A stretch of DNA of 64,000 bases, from assembly GCA_016748015.1 (NCBI GenBank), contig JAAOMT010000659.1, positions 242,549 through 306,548 of the forward strand, read 5' to 3'. The first letter of the stretch is position 1; the number at the start of each line of letters is the position of its first letter. The notes under the pieces were generated by a model. That model was not told the origin of the DNA. It ran no database searches and saw only the letters and a list, made by a program, of their open reading frames with translations. The position numbers were made by a program, and so were the translations under genes. Shown here in pieces: positions 1 to 10,227 of this stretch. Source of the DNA: Geosiphon pyriformis. Taxonomy: Eukaryota > Glomeromycota > Glomeromycetes > Archaeosporales > Geosiphonaceae.

Positions 1-756
1 TCTGTAACAGTATCTTTTTGTCTTTTGAGAATTTGTCCAAATTCAGTTAACAAAAGCTCATTTAGATGTCAAATTTTTTGTTAATTTGGTTTTAAGAAAA
101 AAAATTTCAAATAAACAGTTTTTTTATTTAGTTTTTGTTATGCTGCAGTCTATAATTAGTTATAAGACTCAATTTAATTTTGTCTTTAGAAATGTGTACA
201 ATAAATGAGATATGCTGATTAAGAAGGATTTGAGAATAAAAGCTGATTTGTCAAAAGATTTTCTTAACAAAGCTTTTTATTACTTATTATTATATGGCTT
301 AAAGTTTTTTAAGCAAGTACAAACTGAAAGTAAAATGGCTTTTGTAATAAATTTTTTAAATGTTGGTAGAATTTTTGGTTGTCTGTTTGATTATAAGTTT
401 TTAAATCTGCAGATTTTGAGTTGGTCTCTTATCTATCTTTTATACTGTTCTGTAAAATTGAATATTAGTTCAATTAACAATTTTCTGGCCAGTATAATAA
501 AATTTTTTTGGTTTGTAATATTTTTTTTAACAATAATCTTTTGTCTGTATTTCATCTGTTTGATAGCATTTCAATATCTTTTGTTTTGAATAATTTAATG
601 TTCTATAAAGTTTTTTATTTACTTAAAAATTTTGGTATTACTTTTGTTAACTAATTGTATAATAAAAAAAAGTTAGTCTTTAATTAGAAAAGCTTTCATC
701 ACTAAAAAAACTCAATTCTAAGAGTTCAGTTCTTGTTTGATTCAAATTGGCATTAT
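1..756 (+). pseudogene. LINE-A ORF2 fragment (post-RT linker), decayed
   Basis: This is the 5'-most visible piece of LINE copy A, entering from outside the window. In + frames it encodes the stretch after the RT palm, ending near 745 in remnants of the segment that starts 'DPRGPV' in the younger copy at 45948. Positions 212-589 align by eye with LINE-B 37811-38170 (shared words such as 'NFLA' and the spaced pattern 'LYGLK.F'). The frame is interrupted by stops and frameshifts and CpG is almost gone, so it is non-functional. Identification rests on comparison with the two other copies in this window. Confidence 0.7.
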
Positions 757-1763
757 TATGAATAAAGTAAGTAGAGTATGATGGTAATGTTTAGTGCTCA
801 CAAATTTGGGTTTCTAGGGAGTTTTGGATGGTTTTTTTCTAATAGGCTTATTATTATGTTAGTATTATCAGTCTTTGAAGATTTGTTTAATTGTTATAAA
901 TTTACTTGTAGAGTTTTTTGGTTATAAGACACAAAGATATGTTTTGCAGTATTGCAACTTCTTGTATGTGAATGTGAGCTATCTTTTTTGAGCTAATAAG
1001 CACAGTCATTAGAGTCTAACAGTGTCTTTTCACCCTTCTAATAAGCTATTAAGATAATATTAATATCCAAACTTAAAAGAAGCTCCTTTTTTTTACCAGA
1101 TTATTATAAAGTCTATTTTCAGACAGTTAATTTTTTTATGTTGTCACTCTACAAGAGAGAATAAAAAAAAATAAAATAAAAGAAAATAAAAGAAAATAAA
1201 GAAATAAAGAAAATAAAATAAAATATAAAAAATAAGTGTCCTGTTAATAGTTGTAATCAAGAGCTATTGTGCCAGCAGATTAAATAATAGATTATAACAT
1301 AGATTTGAAGAATTAAAGAGATATTTTATTAATATAATTCTATTTTGGTTGATAGCAACTATCCTTAAAAGTAAAAGTATTTAATAATTATAACTTGCAA
1401 GTCTAATTAACTCTGAAAGTCTAATTAACTTCTAAAAGTCTAATTTTTTTCTTTTTTTTAACTTTTACAACTACTTATATTTATATATTTTTTTGTTTTA
1501 CAGGATTGCTTTTTAATTATTTCATTCTTACTAGTTATTGCTTTGCTATTTCTGTTATTACTTTGTTTTTTTATGTTATTTACTAATTATTTTATGTTTC
1601 AACTAGTTATTTTATGCTATAATATATTATCAAGTTTTGTATTATATTATCCTAAGTTATTATACATTATTCTGTGTTTTTTCATGTTATCCTGTGTTAT
1701 CATATATTTGATCACATTTTTTTATAACTTGAATTTGTTTTTCTATTTGGATAATAACATATG
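757..1763. repeat. LTR-like insert in LINE-A, distant relative of the Gypsy-2 LTR
   Basis: LINE-A coding sequence stops near 756 and resumes near 1764, giving about 1 kb with no counterpart in LINE-B. The insert carries an A-rich AAAATAAAA tract (about 1160-1235) followed by a 'gttaatagttgtaatcaagagctattgtgccag'-type segment (quoted only in part in the matching elements) that parallels the middle of the Gypsy-2 LTRs, and it ends in 'ataaca' like them. 'TATG' at 757-760 and 1760-1763 may be a 4-bp target duplication, and joining there restores the LINE spacing. The left end does not start with TG, so the left boundary is uncertain. Most likely an old solo LTR. Confidence 0.5.
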
Positions 1764-2219
1764 ATTTTTTGGTCAAGTTTGTGTCTTATTTTTCTGTTGA
1801 ATTATTTAATATTAGCTTTTGACCTTTGAATATTTGTGATATTGGTAATATTTCTAATATAATACAGTGTTTTTTGATACTGATTTAAGTATTGTTAATA
1901 TTTATACAGATAAGTTTTTAAAAAACTTGGATACATATAGGATAGGATATAATATGACTGTATTTTTTTTTAATCTAGTTATGAGTATTAGTGTTGAAGT
2001 TAATAATTTGGTATCTTCTATAATGGCAAAATTGCAAACAATTGTTTTGGCTTTGGAATGTGTTCTTGTTTACAGTTCTATTGTGGTATATTCAGATAGT
2101 TAAACTGCTTTAGATGTTTGTGTTATAGAGTTGGAAATGGCTTTACCAGATTTTTGCAACTGTTGTTGGATGAAAAAACATAGTGTTATAAACTTTATTA
2201 GGTACAAAAAACTTAATAT
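1764..2219 (+). pseudogene. LINE-A ORF2 RNase H fragment
   Basis: Encodes the start of an RNase H domain. 'VNIYTDKFL' (from about 1891) matches 'LSVYTDESL' of the intact copy at 44482-45948, and 'LQTIVLALECV' and 'VYSDS' match its second and third catalytic segments. After the stop at 2101 the frame continues with remnants of the segment that reads 'RNWCWIEYCHIVNIIHCKN' in the intact copy. It is cut at 2219 by a solo LTR. Pseudogene. Confidence 0.8.
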
Positions 2220-3092
2220 TATTACAGATAATTATTTAAGATGTTGAAATAAATAACAAATCTGTAACTTGATATTCAATAATTAATGATATTAGTAATT
2301 TTTGAAGATTTTGAAGTCTAAAAATTTTGGTTGAGTTTTTTGTATAATAGACAGAAATTTAATTGATGGTTTCTTTTATGAATTTTTTTTAGTGTAATAA
2401 CTAGTTTATTCTGGCAGTTGTGCTCTTCTGGTAAGCTATTTTTAAATTTTTATTCTTATTTTTGGGTCTTTTATCAGATTATTTTTGATGTCAAATACTT
2501 AGCACTTAATTTTTTTTAACTAATTAGTAAACAACAAAGAAATAAAACAAAAAAAAATAAAAAAAATAAAAAAAAATAAGAAATTAATATTTGTTAATAG
2601 CTGTGATCAAAAGTTATTGGTCCAATATGATTAAATATTAGATTCTATCAACATAGAATATTGATAGCATGGAAGTAATTAATATTCTTAATTAAGCAAT
2701 AATACTATAAATTCAGGTAATAATTAATATTGTATTAATATGTAATTTGATTTTATTTCAAGTTGTAGAAAACTATTTTTAAAGAAAAGAATATTGGGTA
2801 ATTAATGAATTTTAACTGATTGTTAGTCTTGATTCTGTTATTTTTTGCTTTTAATACTCTTATTATATATATAATTCTTGTAATATAAGATTTTATATTT
2901 TTTTAAGCAATGTGTTTTATTTTTTTTGACAATGTGCTTATTGCTAAGCAATGTGCCATAATTTTTTAATAATGTGCTTATTGTTAAACAGTGTGCCATA
3001 ATTTACTGATATTGTGCTTACTTGCCAAATATTATTCTTCTATTGATCTGTTTTTCCTACTTTTTTTCTTTGTACTTTTTTTATAAGTAATA
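2220..3092 (-). repeat. Solo LTR of the Gypsy-2 family
   Basis: An 873-bp LTR matching 18156-19025 and 36006-36870 along its whole length, including the start (TATTACAGATAATTATTT against TGTTACAGATAATTATTT), the A-rich tract with AAAATAAAA repeats and the 'aagtaata' end against 'gagtaaca'. There is no internal region, so it is a solo LTR left by recombination. Flanks are ATAT (2216-2219) and ATGT (3093-3096), which look like a 4-bp target duplication with one G-to-A change. Strand is given as the orientation matching the Gypsy-2 element. Confidence 0.85.
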
Positions 3093-3147
3093 ATGTTTAC
3101 TAGTTTAAGATTAAAAAATATTTGGATGTTTTAAAAAATAAGTATGC
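3093..3147 (+). pseudogene. LINE-A sliver between two LTR insertions
   Basis: About 55 bp of LINE-A RNase H sequence lie between the solo LTR and Gypsy-1. It aligns with LINE-B 38815-38870 (attaaaattaaagattac against agattaaaaaatatttgg, both leading into 'atgctaat'). It ends in ATGC, the Gypsy-1 target site. It shows that the two LTR elements hit the same LINE 55 bp apart. Confidence 0.75.
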
Positions 3148-4099
3148 TATTACTGGAGGTTTTTGGTCTCTTTTCTTGAATGTTGTAAATGTCTGTTGGT
3201 TGCAAATTCACGTTTTTTAGAAGTAGTTGAACCTCCAATAACTGAATTTATCTTCAAATTATCTTCTATAATTTGAACTTGCTGGGCTTATAAGTAAAAT
3301 GGCCAATTCCTTGCCAGTTACTTTATGTAGTTACATTGTAGTAAATGTCAATTTTTTTCCAGAAATTGCTCGTCTAGAAACTCACTAAAAATGTGTAGTT
3401 ACTTTGCTGTGAAAGTCAACTTTTCTACAGAAATCTTGTCTGTAGACTACCTTAATGATTATAATAAGAAAATAAAAGAAATGTAAAAGAAATTGAATTC
3501 TGTCAAGAGAAACGTTTTCAATCCAGACCTGGAGTTACTAACAGTTTACTGAAATTGGTAGCTAATCAATTTCAAAATGTTAGTTGGGTTTTGGGGATTT
3601 TCCAAGTGCAATAATTAAAGAATTTGGTTTTTCAAATTATTTGGTATTTATTTCTTTTTGTGTGTGTAGGAATGATTCTAAGTAATAAATCTAAAGTAAG
3701 ATACATTTTCTTGAAGAGAAAAGCTCTTCTTTTATACAACTTGTTGTAATACTAGTCTATAAACTTGCACTTTTTCTCTTTGCTCAAATTTTGGCAAACT
3801 AAAGATACATTTTAATGGACTACAAGTTATTTCGCTGAACTACTGATTAATTTGGGTGAACTATTCATAATTTTGGCGAATTTCTATAAATTTTGGCGAA
3901 TTTCTTATAAATTTTGGCAAATTTCTGAATGTTACAAAGTTCAGGGTATTGTGTAATTGGATTATTTAATTGAATTGTGATATGTGATAATTGATTAAAT
4001 AATAAATAAAAATTTCAAATGATATTAATATACTAATTAATTATAGGAATTATAAGGGTAATTTTATGCTAATTAATAGCTAAAATTCTACTGGTAACA
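3148..4099 (-). repeat. Gypsy-1 3' LTR
   Basis: A 952-bp direct repeat of 12055-12992. Both start TATTACTGGAGG and end CTACTGGTAACA on the + strand; the ancestral ends were probably TGTTAC...GTAACA, with TG changed to TA. Most differences seen between the pair are transitions, together with a deletion of about 14 bp in the right copy around 'cgaatttc' repeats near 3890-3915. Confidence 0.93.
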
Positions 4100-4112
4100 T
4101 AATCTTCTCCTC
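4100..4112 (-). other. Gypsy-1 polypurine tract
   Basis: Directly inside the 3' LTR the coding strand reads GAGGAGAAGATTA and then the LTR. A purine run at this place is the expected plus-strand primer of LTR elements. The same place in Gypsy-2 and Gypsy-3 is also purine-rich and follows a shared GAGCTCA word. Confidence 0.75.
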
Positions 4113-4787
4113 AAGACTGAGCTCTATCGAAGTTCAAGCACTATCTGTGATATTAAGATAGTAATCCAAAATAATTGAAGTAATCTGGTCAGAAAATTGT
4201 CGAAATTTCAGTTCTGTGAGTTTGCCAATATATTAGACTTTTATTGATTGCAGTATTAGATTTTGTAGAATATTTTCACAAGTATTAAACAAATCATAGA
4301 GTCTAAAAGCTGCTCTAAGTTTGTAGCGAGTGTTTGTTGGTCCAGCTGCTGTTTTGAATTCATTATGAATTTGTTTTTGTATAGCTTTAGGAGTGAGATT
4401 TGTTGTTTTAAGTTCCAGTTTTCGTTTATAAAGTGTCTTTCCAATGTAAAAGTATTTATAGATAAGAGTGTGTTCATTGTTCTGTTTATTGAGAAGTAGT
4501 AGAAGTTTTTGTTGTATTGTAGTATTTGATGGAATGTTAATAGGGGCAATTAAAAAATTTTCTTCCAGTGCTTGCTTCAAAAGTCTTGGTAACCTATTTT
4601 CAGAGTGACTTCTTGTTTTTTTTCTATAGAGGTGATAGTTCTGTAAATGATTTACTACTGGGGCTGTGGTTTCTTTCTGAATGTAATTAATTTGACTTCC
4701 ATTAATCGTTATGGATAAGTCAGGAAGTGTTTTTAAGGCTAACATTAACTTTTGGAATATTTGTTGAATATTTTGGGGAATAATCAT
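4103..4787 (-). pseudogene. Gypsy-1 extra 3' ORF (ORF3), unknown function
   Basis: Open frame from 'MIIPQNIQQIFQ' (4787), 184 codons to a TAA at 4233. The same frame continues to the LTR edge with only this TAA and one TGA, both possible C-to-T products of CAA and CGA. It has no signal peptide or membrane segment, so it does not look like an envelope protein. It is rich in K, Q, N and predicted helix. The C-terminal part (R-A-A-F-R-L-Y-D-L-F, then LTELKFRQFSDQITSIIL, then SIELSLEEKIM) resembles the ORF at the same place in Gypsy-2 (KITNAQFEELQDKITQIIL) and, more weakly, Gypsy-3. I do not recognise a known family. Confidence 0.65.
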
Positions 4788-4932
4788 GATAAAATTAACT
4801 AATTATGAAAAGAGAGAATAAAGAAAATTATTTTTGGATATGTGGTTTTTATTTGTTTTTGGGTTTGAGTGTTTTTTGTAATTATTTACTATTTTTTGTC
4901 TTTGTGTTTTTATTAAAGAATTATTGTAAAAT

Positions 4933-5316
4933 TTAAGTGTTCAAGTTTGGTTGTTGTTCTATAATAATTATTGGTTCTAAATTTTGGAGAATATCTTCAG
5001 GATTAATTAAAGGAGAATGTGTACCAATTTGTGGAATTAATGTTTCATGATTGTTTCTGGAATAATAGTGTTTCAATCTGTCTCCATGTGTAATTTTTGC
5101 TAGTATTTTATCATCAAGTCTTAACTTGTATGATCTATTGCCTAGAATTTCGTGAATATAAAATGGTCTATCCCATTTGTTTTCAAATTTTCCACTCCAT
5201 TGTTTTTCAGCCTTAGTTCTGTGTAAGAGAACTTTATTTCCAACTTTAAATTCATTGATAATGAGTGGTAATTTGTTGTCATGTCTTTTCTTTTTGTTAA
5301 GCTTGGAAATGTTCAA
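4933..5316 (-). pseudogene. Gypsy-1 integrase C-terminal (SH3-like) tail
   Basis: 127 codons carrying the typical Ty3 integrase tail: 'FKVGNKVLLHRTKAEKQWSGKF', shortened here to its key words KVGNKVLL and WSGKFENKWDRPF, then 'YIHEILGNRSYKLR' and 'DRLKHYY'. This is the GPY/F-like module that follows the catalytic core and binds DNA. It ends with EPIIII, a word also present at the same place in Gypsy-2. It is in a different frame from the upstream integrase core, so at least one frameshift separates them. Confidence 0.8.
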
Positions 5317-6150
5317 TGTGAGTTGCTGCTATCCTTTTTTTTCCTTCCAATATACTGAGAAGAGTGTAAGCCCTTTTTTGGAGTGTTTTTTGAAAGTTTT
5401 CTTCATTGATAGGTTGCACTGAATATGTTTCTACTGTGAAATTAATTGGTAATGTTGCTGTCCTTCCATAAGTAAAATCAAATGGTGTGTGTTTCATAGT
5501 ATCTTGTTTTAGTGTTCTGTATGCTAGTAACACTGATGAAATAAAGATATTCTATTCCTGTTCAAAGTCTGTTGAGACTTTGGCTAGAGATTCACACAAT
5601 GTTCTGTTGAAATGTTCTACAAGTCCATTTGTTTAAGAGTAATAGGGTGATAATAGAGGTCTTTTGACATTGAATTATTCACAAATTTCTTGTATCAAGT
5701 TGTTCACAAAATGTGTTCCTTGATCAGATAAGAGTTCAATTGGACATTCATGTCTACAAATAATGTCTTCATAAATGAAATTTGCTACTGATTTTGCATC
5801 TGCTCTTTGGATGACTCTAGCTTTAGGCCATTTGGTAAAATAATCTACTGCTACTGCAATATAGCAATTTCCTTGGGTTGTGATAGATAATGGTCTGACT
5901 AAATCAATTCCAACTCTGTCAAATAGTTGTCCAACTTTGATTGGATTTAAAGGTTTTGTGGGGCGAGTTCCTTCTTTTCTTTGACAACTATCACAAGATT
6001 CTATATATTGTCAAATGTCTTTTTGCATGTGAGACCAAAAATAATGTTCAAGAGTTTTTTGAATTGTTTCATCTCTTCTCAAGTATGCTAAAGACAGATC
6101 TGTGTGCATGTTATATAAAATTGTTTCTTTTTCATTTTTCTGTACTAATC
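5297..6150 (-). pseudogene. Gypsy-1 integrase core
   Basis: Minus-strand frames give an HHCC zinc-binding segment (MHTDLSLAYL, then CDSCQ near 5990) and an rve-type core. The first Asp is in 'GIDLV' (near 5915), the second in 'LSDQGTHF' (near 5735) and the Glu in 'NGLVEHFNRTL' (near 5620). 'LLAYRTLKQDTMKHTPF' and 'YGRTATLPI' (5533-5440) follow. Integrase inserts the cDNA into the host genome. All three catalytic residues seem present, but several stops (for example at the CAG expected before 'TNG') break the frame. Confidence 0.82.
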
Positions 6151-6524
6151 TGAGTAGTTGATTTGGGTTTTTATGATTTTTGTAATAGATTTTGTTGTGG
6201 TGTATAAAATATTGTTTGGATTAGTGTTGTAATCAATGTTTTTTACTTGGAAACCAATTTTTTGGCATGGTGAGAGTCTCCAAATAGTTTTTGATGTTGT
6301 AGTTTTCTGAATCCATTGTTGTTGATTTTGTTGTTTGTTCTGCTGTTAAGTTTGTTGGTGTTTTGTTGGTGTTGATGTTGGTATTAATATTGTCTCATTC
6401 TTGAGAGGCTATCAACATTGGTGTGTAGTTTTCCTGGTTTGTGATGTACAATGTATCTGTAGTCTACTAGGAAGTCATTCCATTGAGACTGTTTGGCATT
6501 TTGTTCAGTTTTCTTTTTATTAAG

Positions 6525-7106
6525 TCATTTGAAGCCAATATTGTCAGTTATTATGTTAAATTCTTTTCCATTCTTCAGGTATTGTTGAAAGTATTTGAGA
6601 GCCCAGATGACTGCAGTGGCTTCTAGTTCAGTTGAGCCATATTTGAGTTCTGTTGGCTTGAGTGTTCTGTTAGCATAGGCGATAACTTGTTCCTGGCCAT
6701 TTTCATCCAATTGTGATAAGATAGCACCAAATGCTATGTGTGAAGCATTAGTGGCTAATTAAAATCGTTTGTTGAAGTCTGGGTAAGCAAGAACTGGGGC
6801 TGTTGTCAATTTTGTTTTGAGAGTTTCAAAAGCTTTTTGTTGTTCTTCAGTCCATTTGTATGGTACATTTTTGTTGGTAAGATAATTGAGTGGTTTGGCA
6901 ATTTCTGAGAATTCTTTTATAAATTTTTGATAGTAAGAGACTAATTCTACAAATCCTCGTAGTTCTGTGGTATTTCTGGGAGTTTGAAAGTTTTTGACAG
7001 CACTGATTGTTCCAGAATTTGGTTTGACTCCATCTTTGCTAACAATGTGTCTGAGAAAGATTAAGCTTGTTTTTCCAAAGTAACATTTTTCAATGTTTAA
7101 CTTCAA
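6525..7106 (-). pseudogene. Gypsy-1 RT connection and RNase H
   Basis: 7106-6759 encodes the RT thumb/connection (KCYFGKTSLIFLRHIVSKDG, WTEEQQKAFETLK, APVLAYPDF). After one stop it runs into RNase H: 'LATNASH' (near 6745), 'IAYANRTLKPTELKYGSTELEA' (key words ANRTL and STELEA) and 'FNIITDN'. RNase H removes the RNA from the RNA-DNA hybrid. The first catalytic residue, normally Asp in T-D-A-S, is Asn here. Confidence 0.82.
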
Positions 7107-8059
7107 TCTTGCTTTCCGTAATCATTGAAAAACTTCTTGCAGGTGAATAAGATGAGTCTTAAAGCTTGGTGAGTATACATTAGTGTTATCAAGATAGACA
7201 ATTACTAATTGCCACAAGAGTCTTTCATATATAACATCCATGAGTTGCTAGAATGTTGCTGGTGTATTGCAGAGTTCAAAAGGCATAATATTAAACTCAT
7301 AGTTTTCTCCCTGGGTGGTAAATGCTGTTTTGGGTCAGTCTTTTGAGTCTATTTCGACTTGTCAGTATCCACTTTCCAAGTCTAAAGTTGAAAAAAACTT
7401 GGCTTTTCTTAGAGCATCTAGCATGTCATCAATTCTTAGAAAAGAGTAGGCATCTTCAATTGTCACACTGTTCAATTGGCGATAGTCAACACAAAATCTG
7501 ATTTTTCAATTTTTTTTTTAACAAGGACTACTGATAAGACCCAAAGACTTCTTGATGGTTGAATCAATTTATTATTGAGCATTTTTTGGACTTCTTTTCT
7601 GATGAATTGGTGGCTGGCAAGTGGCACTCTGTAAGCTTGCTGACATTTTGGTGAAGCATCTCCTGTATGGATCTGATGTTGAACCATATTCGTTTTTCCT
7701 AGGTCATTGTTGTCTTTTGCAAATATATCTGCAAATTCAGCTATCAATTGTTTTAATTGTCTTTGTTGTTGAGATTCTAAGAGACCCATGTTGATTTGAG
7801 AGAGTTTTTCTTCCAAAAAATGGTAGTTTTCAGTAATAGAAATGATATTTGGATTTGGGAGTAGAGTGTGCCTTACAATTTCGATGAAATTAGAAACAAT
7901 TTGAGAGTTTTCATCTTGAAAAATATTGCTGTGTATGATTCCAATCTCTAGTTTGTTTAATAAGACAATAGGGTAATTATTGGGGTTGTAGAATATAACT
8001 TGAAATTTTTTCATTCCTTTGGGAATATAGACATTTGGAATTGAGATTTTATGCTTCAA
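7107..8059 (-). pseudogene. Gypsy-1 reverse transcriptase
   Basis: Starts with a linker (8059-7700) that contains 'ADIFAKDNNDLGKT' and 'HQIHTGDASP', then the RT entry 'QAYRVPLASHQFIRKEVQKM', 'LIQPSRSLWVLSVVLVKKK' and the palm. The catalytic box reads Y-L-D-N at about 7190, where Y-L-D-D is expected. The N-terminal block shares its frame with dUTPase and Gag; the palm is split by stops (for example in 'R-C-V-D-Y-R'-like sequence near 7480) and a frameshift before 7106. RT copies element RNA into cDNA; this copy cannot. Confidence 0.85.
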
Positions 8060-8227
8060 ACAGATTTGTTCATTGGATTCAAAGATTTGTTATGTAGTGA
8101 TGGGTTTTGAGCAAGTGTAAATTTTGTAATGTTCTCTAAAAGGTGAAATAGTAATTGGCTAGGAAAGTTGAAGAATCTGGTGAGATTCATTTTGTGTATT
8201 AAGAGCTATGTTTACTGGAACTGTAAA

Positions 8228-9022
8228 TCATCCAGTTGAACCAAAACTTTGAGTTCTTCTTTCACTTTTTCCCAATGGTTCTCTGTTGTTTACTGATTGT
8301 AAACCCGAAATGTTGATTAAGAGTAAATAAATTGCTTGAGCAATTTTTTCAGCATGTTCAATTTTGAATGGTTTGTCTGTCTTATTTTGTAACATAATGG
8401 TAATGTCTCCAGTGTATCCTGCATCTATAACTCCTCCTCTAATATTGATTCCTTTGCTTGCCAATGATAATCTGGAGGCAATTTGAACCATTGCTTTTGG
8501 TGGTATTTCAAGAGCAATTTTAAGATTGATTTTTGTCAAGGACTTTGGTTGGAGAACCAAAGTATCTTTTTCTGGGTATCTTAGGTCATATCCAGTATCA
8601 ATTTCGTGTGATTTTTCTGGTCTGATTCCTTGGCCATGGTTGTCAAAATATTTAAGTTGTAAAGATGGTTGCTTTTTAAAAAGATAGATGGGAGTGGTTG
8701 GTAGTTCTTTTACTAGTTCAAATACTCCAAATTCGATTTCATTTTCATCATTCTCATCTGGCAGAGGAATGCTAAAAGCATAACATTCTAAACACCATTG
8801 GTCATTACAAGGCATAACACATTCTTCACACAATTGAATGTTCATTTGCTCTAATTGTTGAATTTGAGCTTCTTTGGTCAGATATATGTGGCTTGCAATT
8901 TGATGGTAGATTTCTACTTCATCTTCATAATCAAATCCAGCTAATTCCATGGTATACTCAATGTATTCAGCTTCTTTCATTTGGCGAACATCTTCTTGGG
9001 TGGCTTCATTGATCAATGTCAT
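8228..9022 (-). CDS. Gypsy-1 dUTPase domain with N-terminal Cys cluster
   Basis: 264 open codons in the Gag-Pol frame. The N-terminal part has a Cys cluster, C-E-E-C...C..Q-W-C-L-E-C (about residues 45-62). The C-terminal 145 residues are a trimeric-type dUTPase with the five motifs in order: DTGYDLRYP; a changed motif 2, 'ASRLSLASKG' where R-S-S-L is usual; GGVIDAGYTGDI; EKIAQAIYL; and REPLGKSERRTQSFGSTG. dUTPase hydrolyses dUTP to dUMP and keeps uracil out of DNA. Motif 3 keeps the catalytic Asp and Tyr. The Ser-to-Leu change in motif 2 and 'SERR' before FGSTG suggest reduced function. In the living element this would be a domain of the polyprotein. Confidence 0.88.
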   Translation of the reverse strand: MTLINEATQEDVRQMKEAEYIEYTMELAGFDYEDEVEIYHQIASHIYLTKEAQIQQLEQMNIQLCEECVMPCNDQWCLECYAFSIPLPDENDENEIEFGVFELVKELPTTPIYLFKKQPSLQLKYFDNHGQGIRPEKSHEIDTGYDLRYPEKDTLVLQPKSLTKINLKIALEIPPKAMVQIASRLSLASKGINIRGGVIDAGYTGDITIMLQNKTDKPFKIEHAEKIAQAIYLLLINISGLQSVNNREPLGKSERRTQSFGSTG

Positions 9023-9142
9023 TGTTAGGTCAAAAATTATTTCAGTATCATGAGGGTAGTAGTAAAGTTTATTGAGAGCACTGTTGTATGCTGCATCAAA
9101 TAGTGTTCCTTTTCTGACTTTTTCCGAAATTGATAGAGCATA

Positions 9143-9594
9143 TTAACAGGTTTGATTACATATTCTTCCTCTCATTGCAACATCAATCCAGTTGTATTCT
9201 TCTGATAACATATCTCCACATGTAAGGTAAGGTGTGTTGTCCCATTTTCCACTTCTTTTTGGAGATCCAAATCGTTCTCTATGGCATGCTTTGTAAAAGT
9301 AACAGGTACGAGTTTCATATTCCTCTTTTGGAGAAATACATGCTCTCATTAATGAAAGTTTCTTGTTGCAATCTTTGCATTTGAGTAGAATATAGGGTGG
9401 TTGTTTCTGTAGTTCTGGTGTAGAATATCTAACTTTCTTCCATCCTCTTGATTCTTCAAAAATCTCCTGTTCTGTTTCTTCAGCCCAATTGGATGTTGAT
9501 CCAAGAGCCATGTAGGTTTCAGTAAGTGGCATTTCTTTTTCCTCTTCAAATTCAAATACTGGGGCTTTTTCTGATCATTTGTTAAAAGTACCAC
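9143..9594 (-). pseudogene. Gypsy-1 Cys-rich domain between protease and dUTPase
   Basis: Encodes a compact Cys-rich module: 'LLKCKDCNKKLSLMRAC', then 'YYFYKACHRERFG' type sequence ('TCYFYKACHRERFGSPKR'), 'GKWDNTPYLTCGDML' and 'GRICNQTC'. Gypsy-2 carries the same module (32582-32854) with MSSMGACC, FYCHSYI, RPKQVGKWDNKLCLACEE and RGTCNEMC. The spacing of CxxC pairs suggests two zinc sites. I know similar modules in Rhizophagus retroelement polyproteins but no established function. The frame matches Gag, dUTPase and RT. Confidence 0.7.
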
Positions 9595-9703
9595 AAGTAG
9601 CAGGTACTATAGTATATTGTCCTTGGTATGAGATTTTTAGTTCTTGAGTTTTCCAATCTAAGTTTGCATTGGCTTTAAGAAGCCAATCATTTTCGACCAG
9701 AGC

Positions 9704-10165
9704 TTAGTATTGGAGTGCATCCATGACTAGCACTTTGACTGGAATGGTGATTCCATCAATGGTAAATAAAAAATTGTTAATTTTTCCTACTGGTGTTTTC
9801 TTCATACCATCTGCTGTAACAATTACAGTTTGAACTGGTCTGTCAACAGTTCTTTGAAGCTGTTGCATTAGCTGGTAAGTGATAATACTTCCAGTTAATC
9901 CACTGTCTAGAATTAATTGGATGGGTTTTTCTTCAACTGTAGCTTCAGTGTACATGGCAGTAATAACTTTTTGTTCATTAGCTGCTGCATTACTAAGCAA
10001 GAATGATAATTCATTTGCTTTAAATTCGAATGAGAATATATCTAAGAGGTTGGCGTTTTGAGCAATTTGAGCTAGTAGAATGGTATGGTTGGAAAAGTTT
10101 GTTTTTAGTACTGCAGTTTTACCTTCAGAAAGTGCAGTTTGTTGAAAATTTGATTCTTCAGTCAT
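9704..10165 (-). pseudogene. Gypsy-1 aspartic protease
   Basis: 153 codons from an ATG at 10165, in the same frame as Gag. 'PIQLILDSGLTGSIITYQLMQQ' contains the retropepsin active site L-D-S-G (near 9900), followed by 'VIVTADGMKKTPVGKINNFLF' and 'IPVKVLVMDALQY', the flap and C-terminal strand region. A stop (TAG) follows 'ALQY' where 'W/Q' would be expected ('YQALV'). This protease processes the polyprotein. Confidence 0.82.
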
Positions 10166-10227
10166 TGTTAAATAACTGGATTGAGTGTGAAAGTAATTTG
10201 GTCTTTGCTGACCAGAATTTCAGAAAA

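Noticed and set aside
1543-1764. Phe/Leu-rich 73-codon frame as a membrane peptide
   Set aside because: It lies inside the T-rich LTR-like insert and is a composition effect.
4103-4787. Envelope gene of an endogenous retrovirus
   Set aside because: The position fits, but there is no signal peptide, membrane span or Cys pattern.
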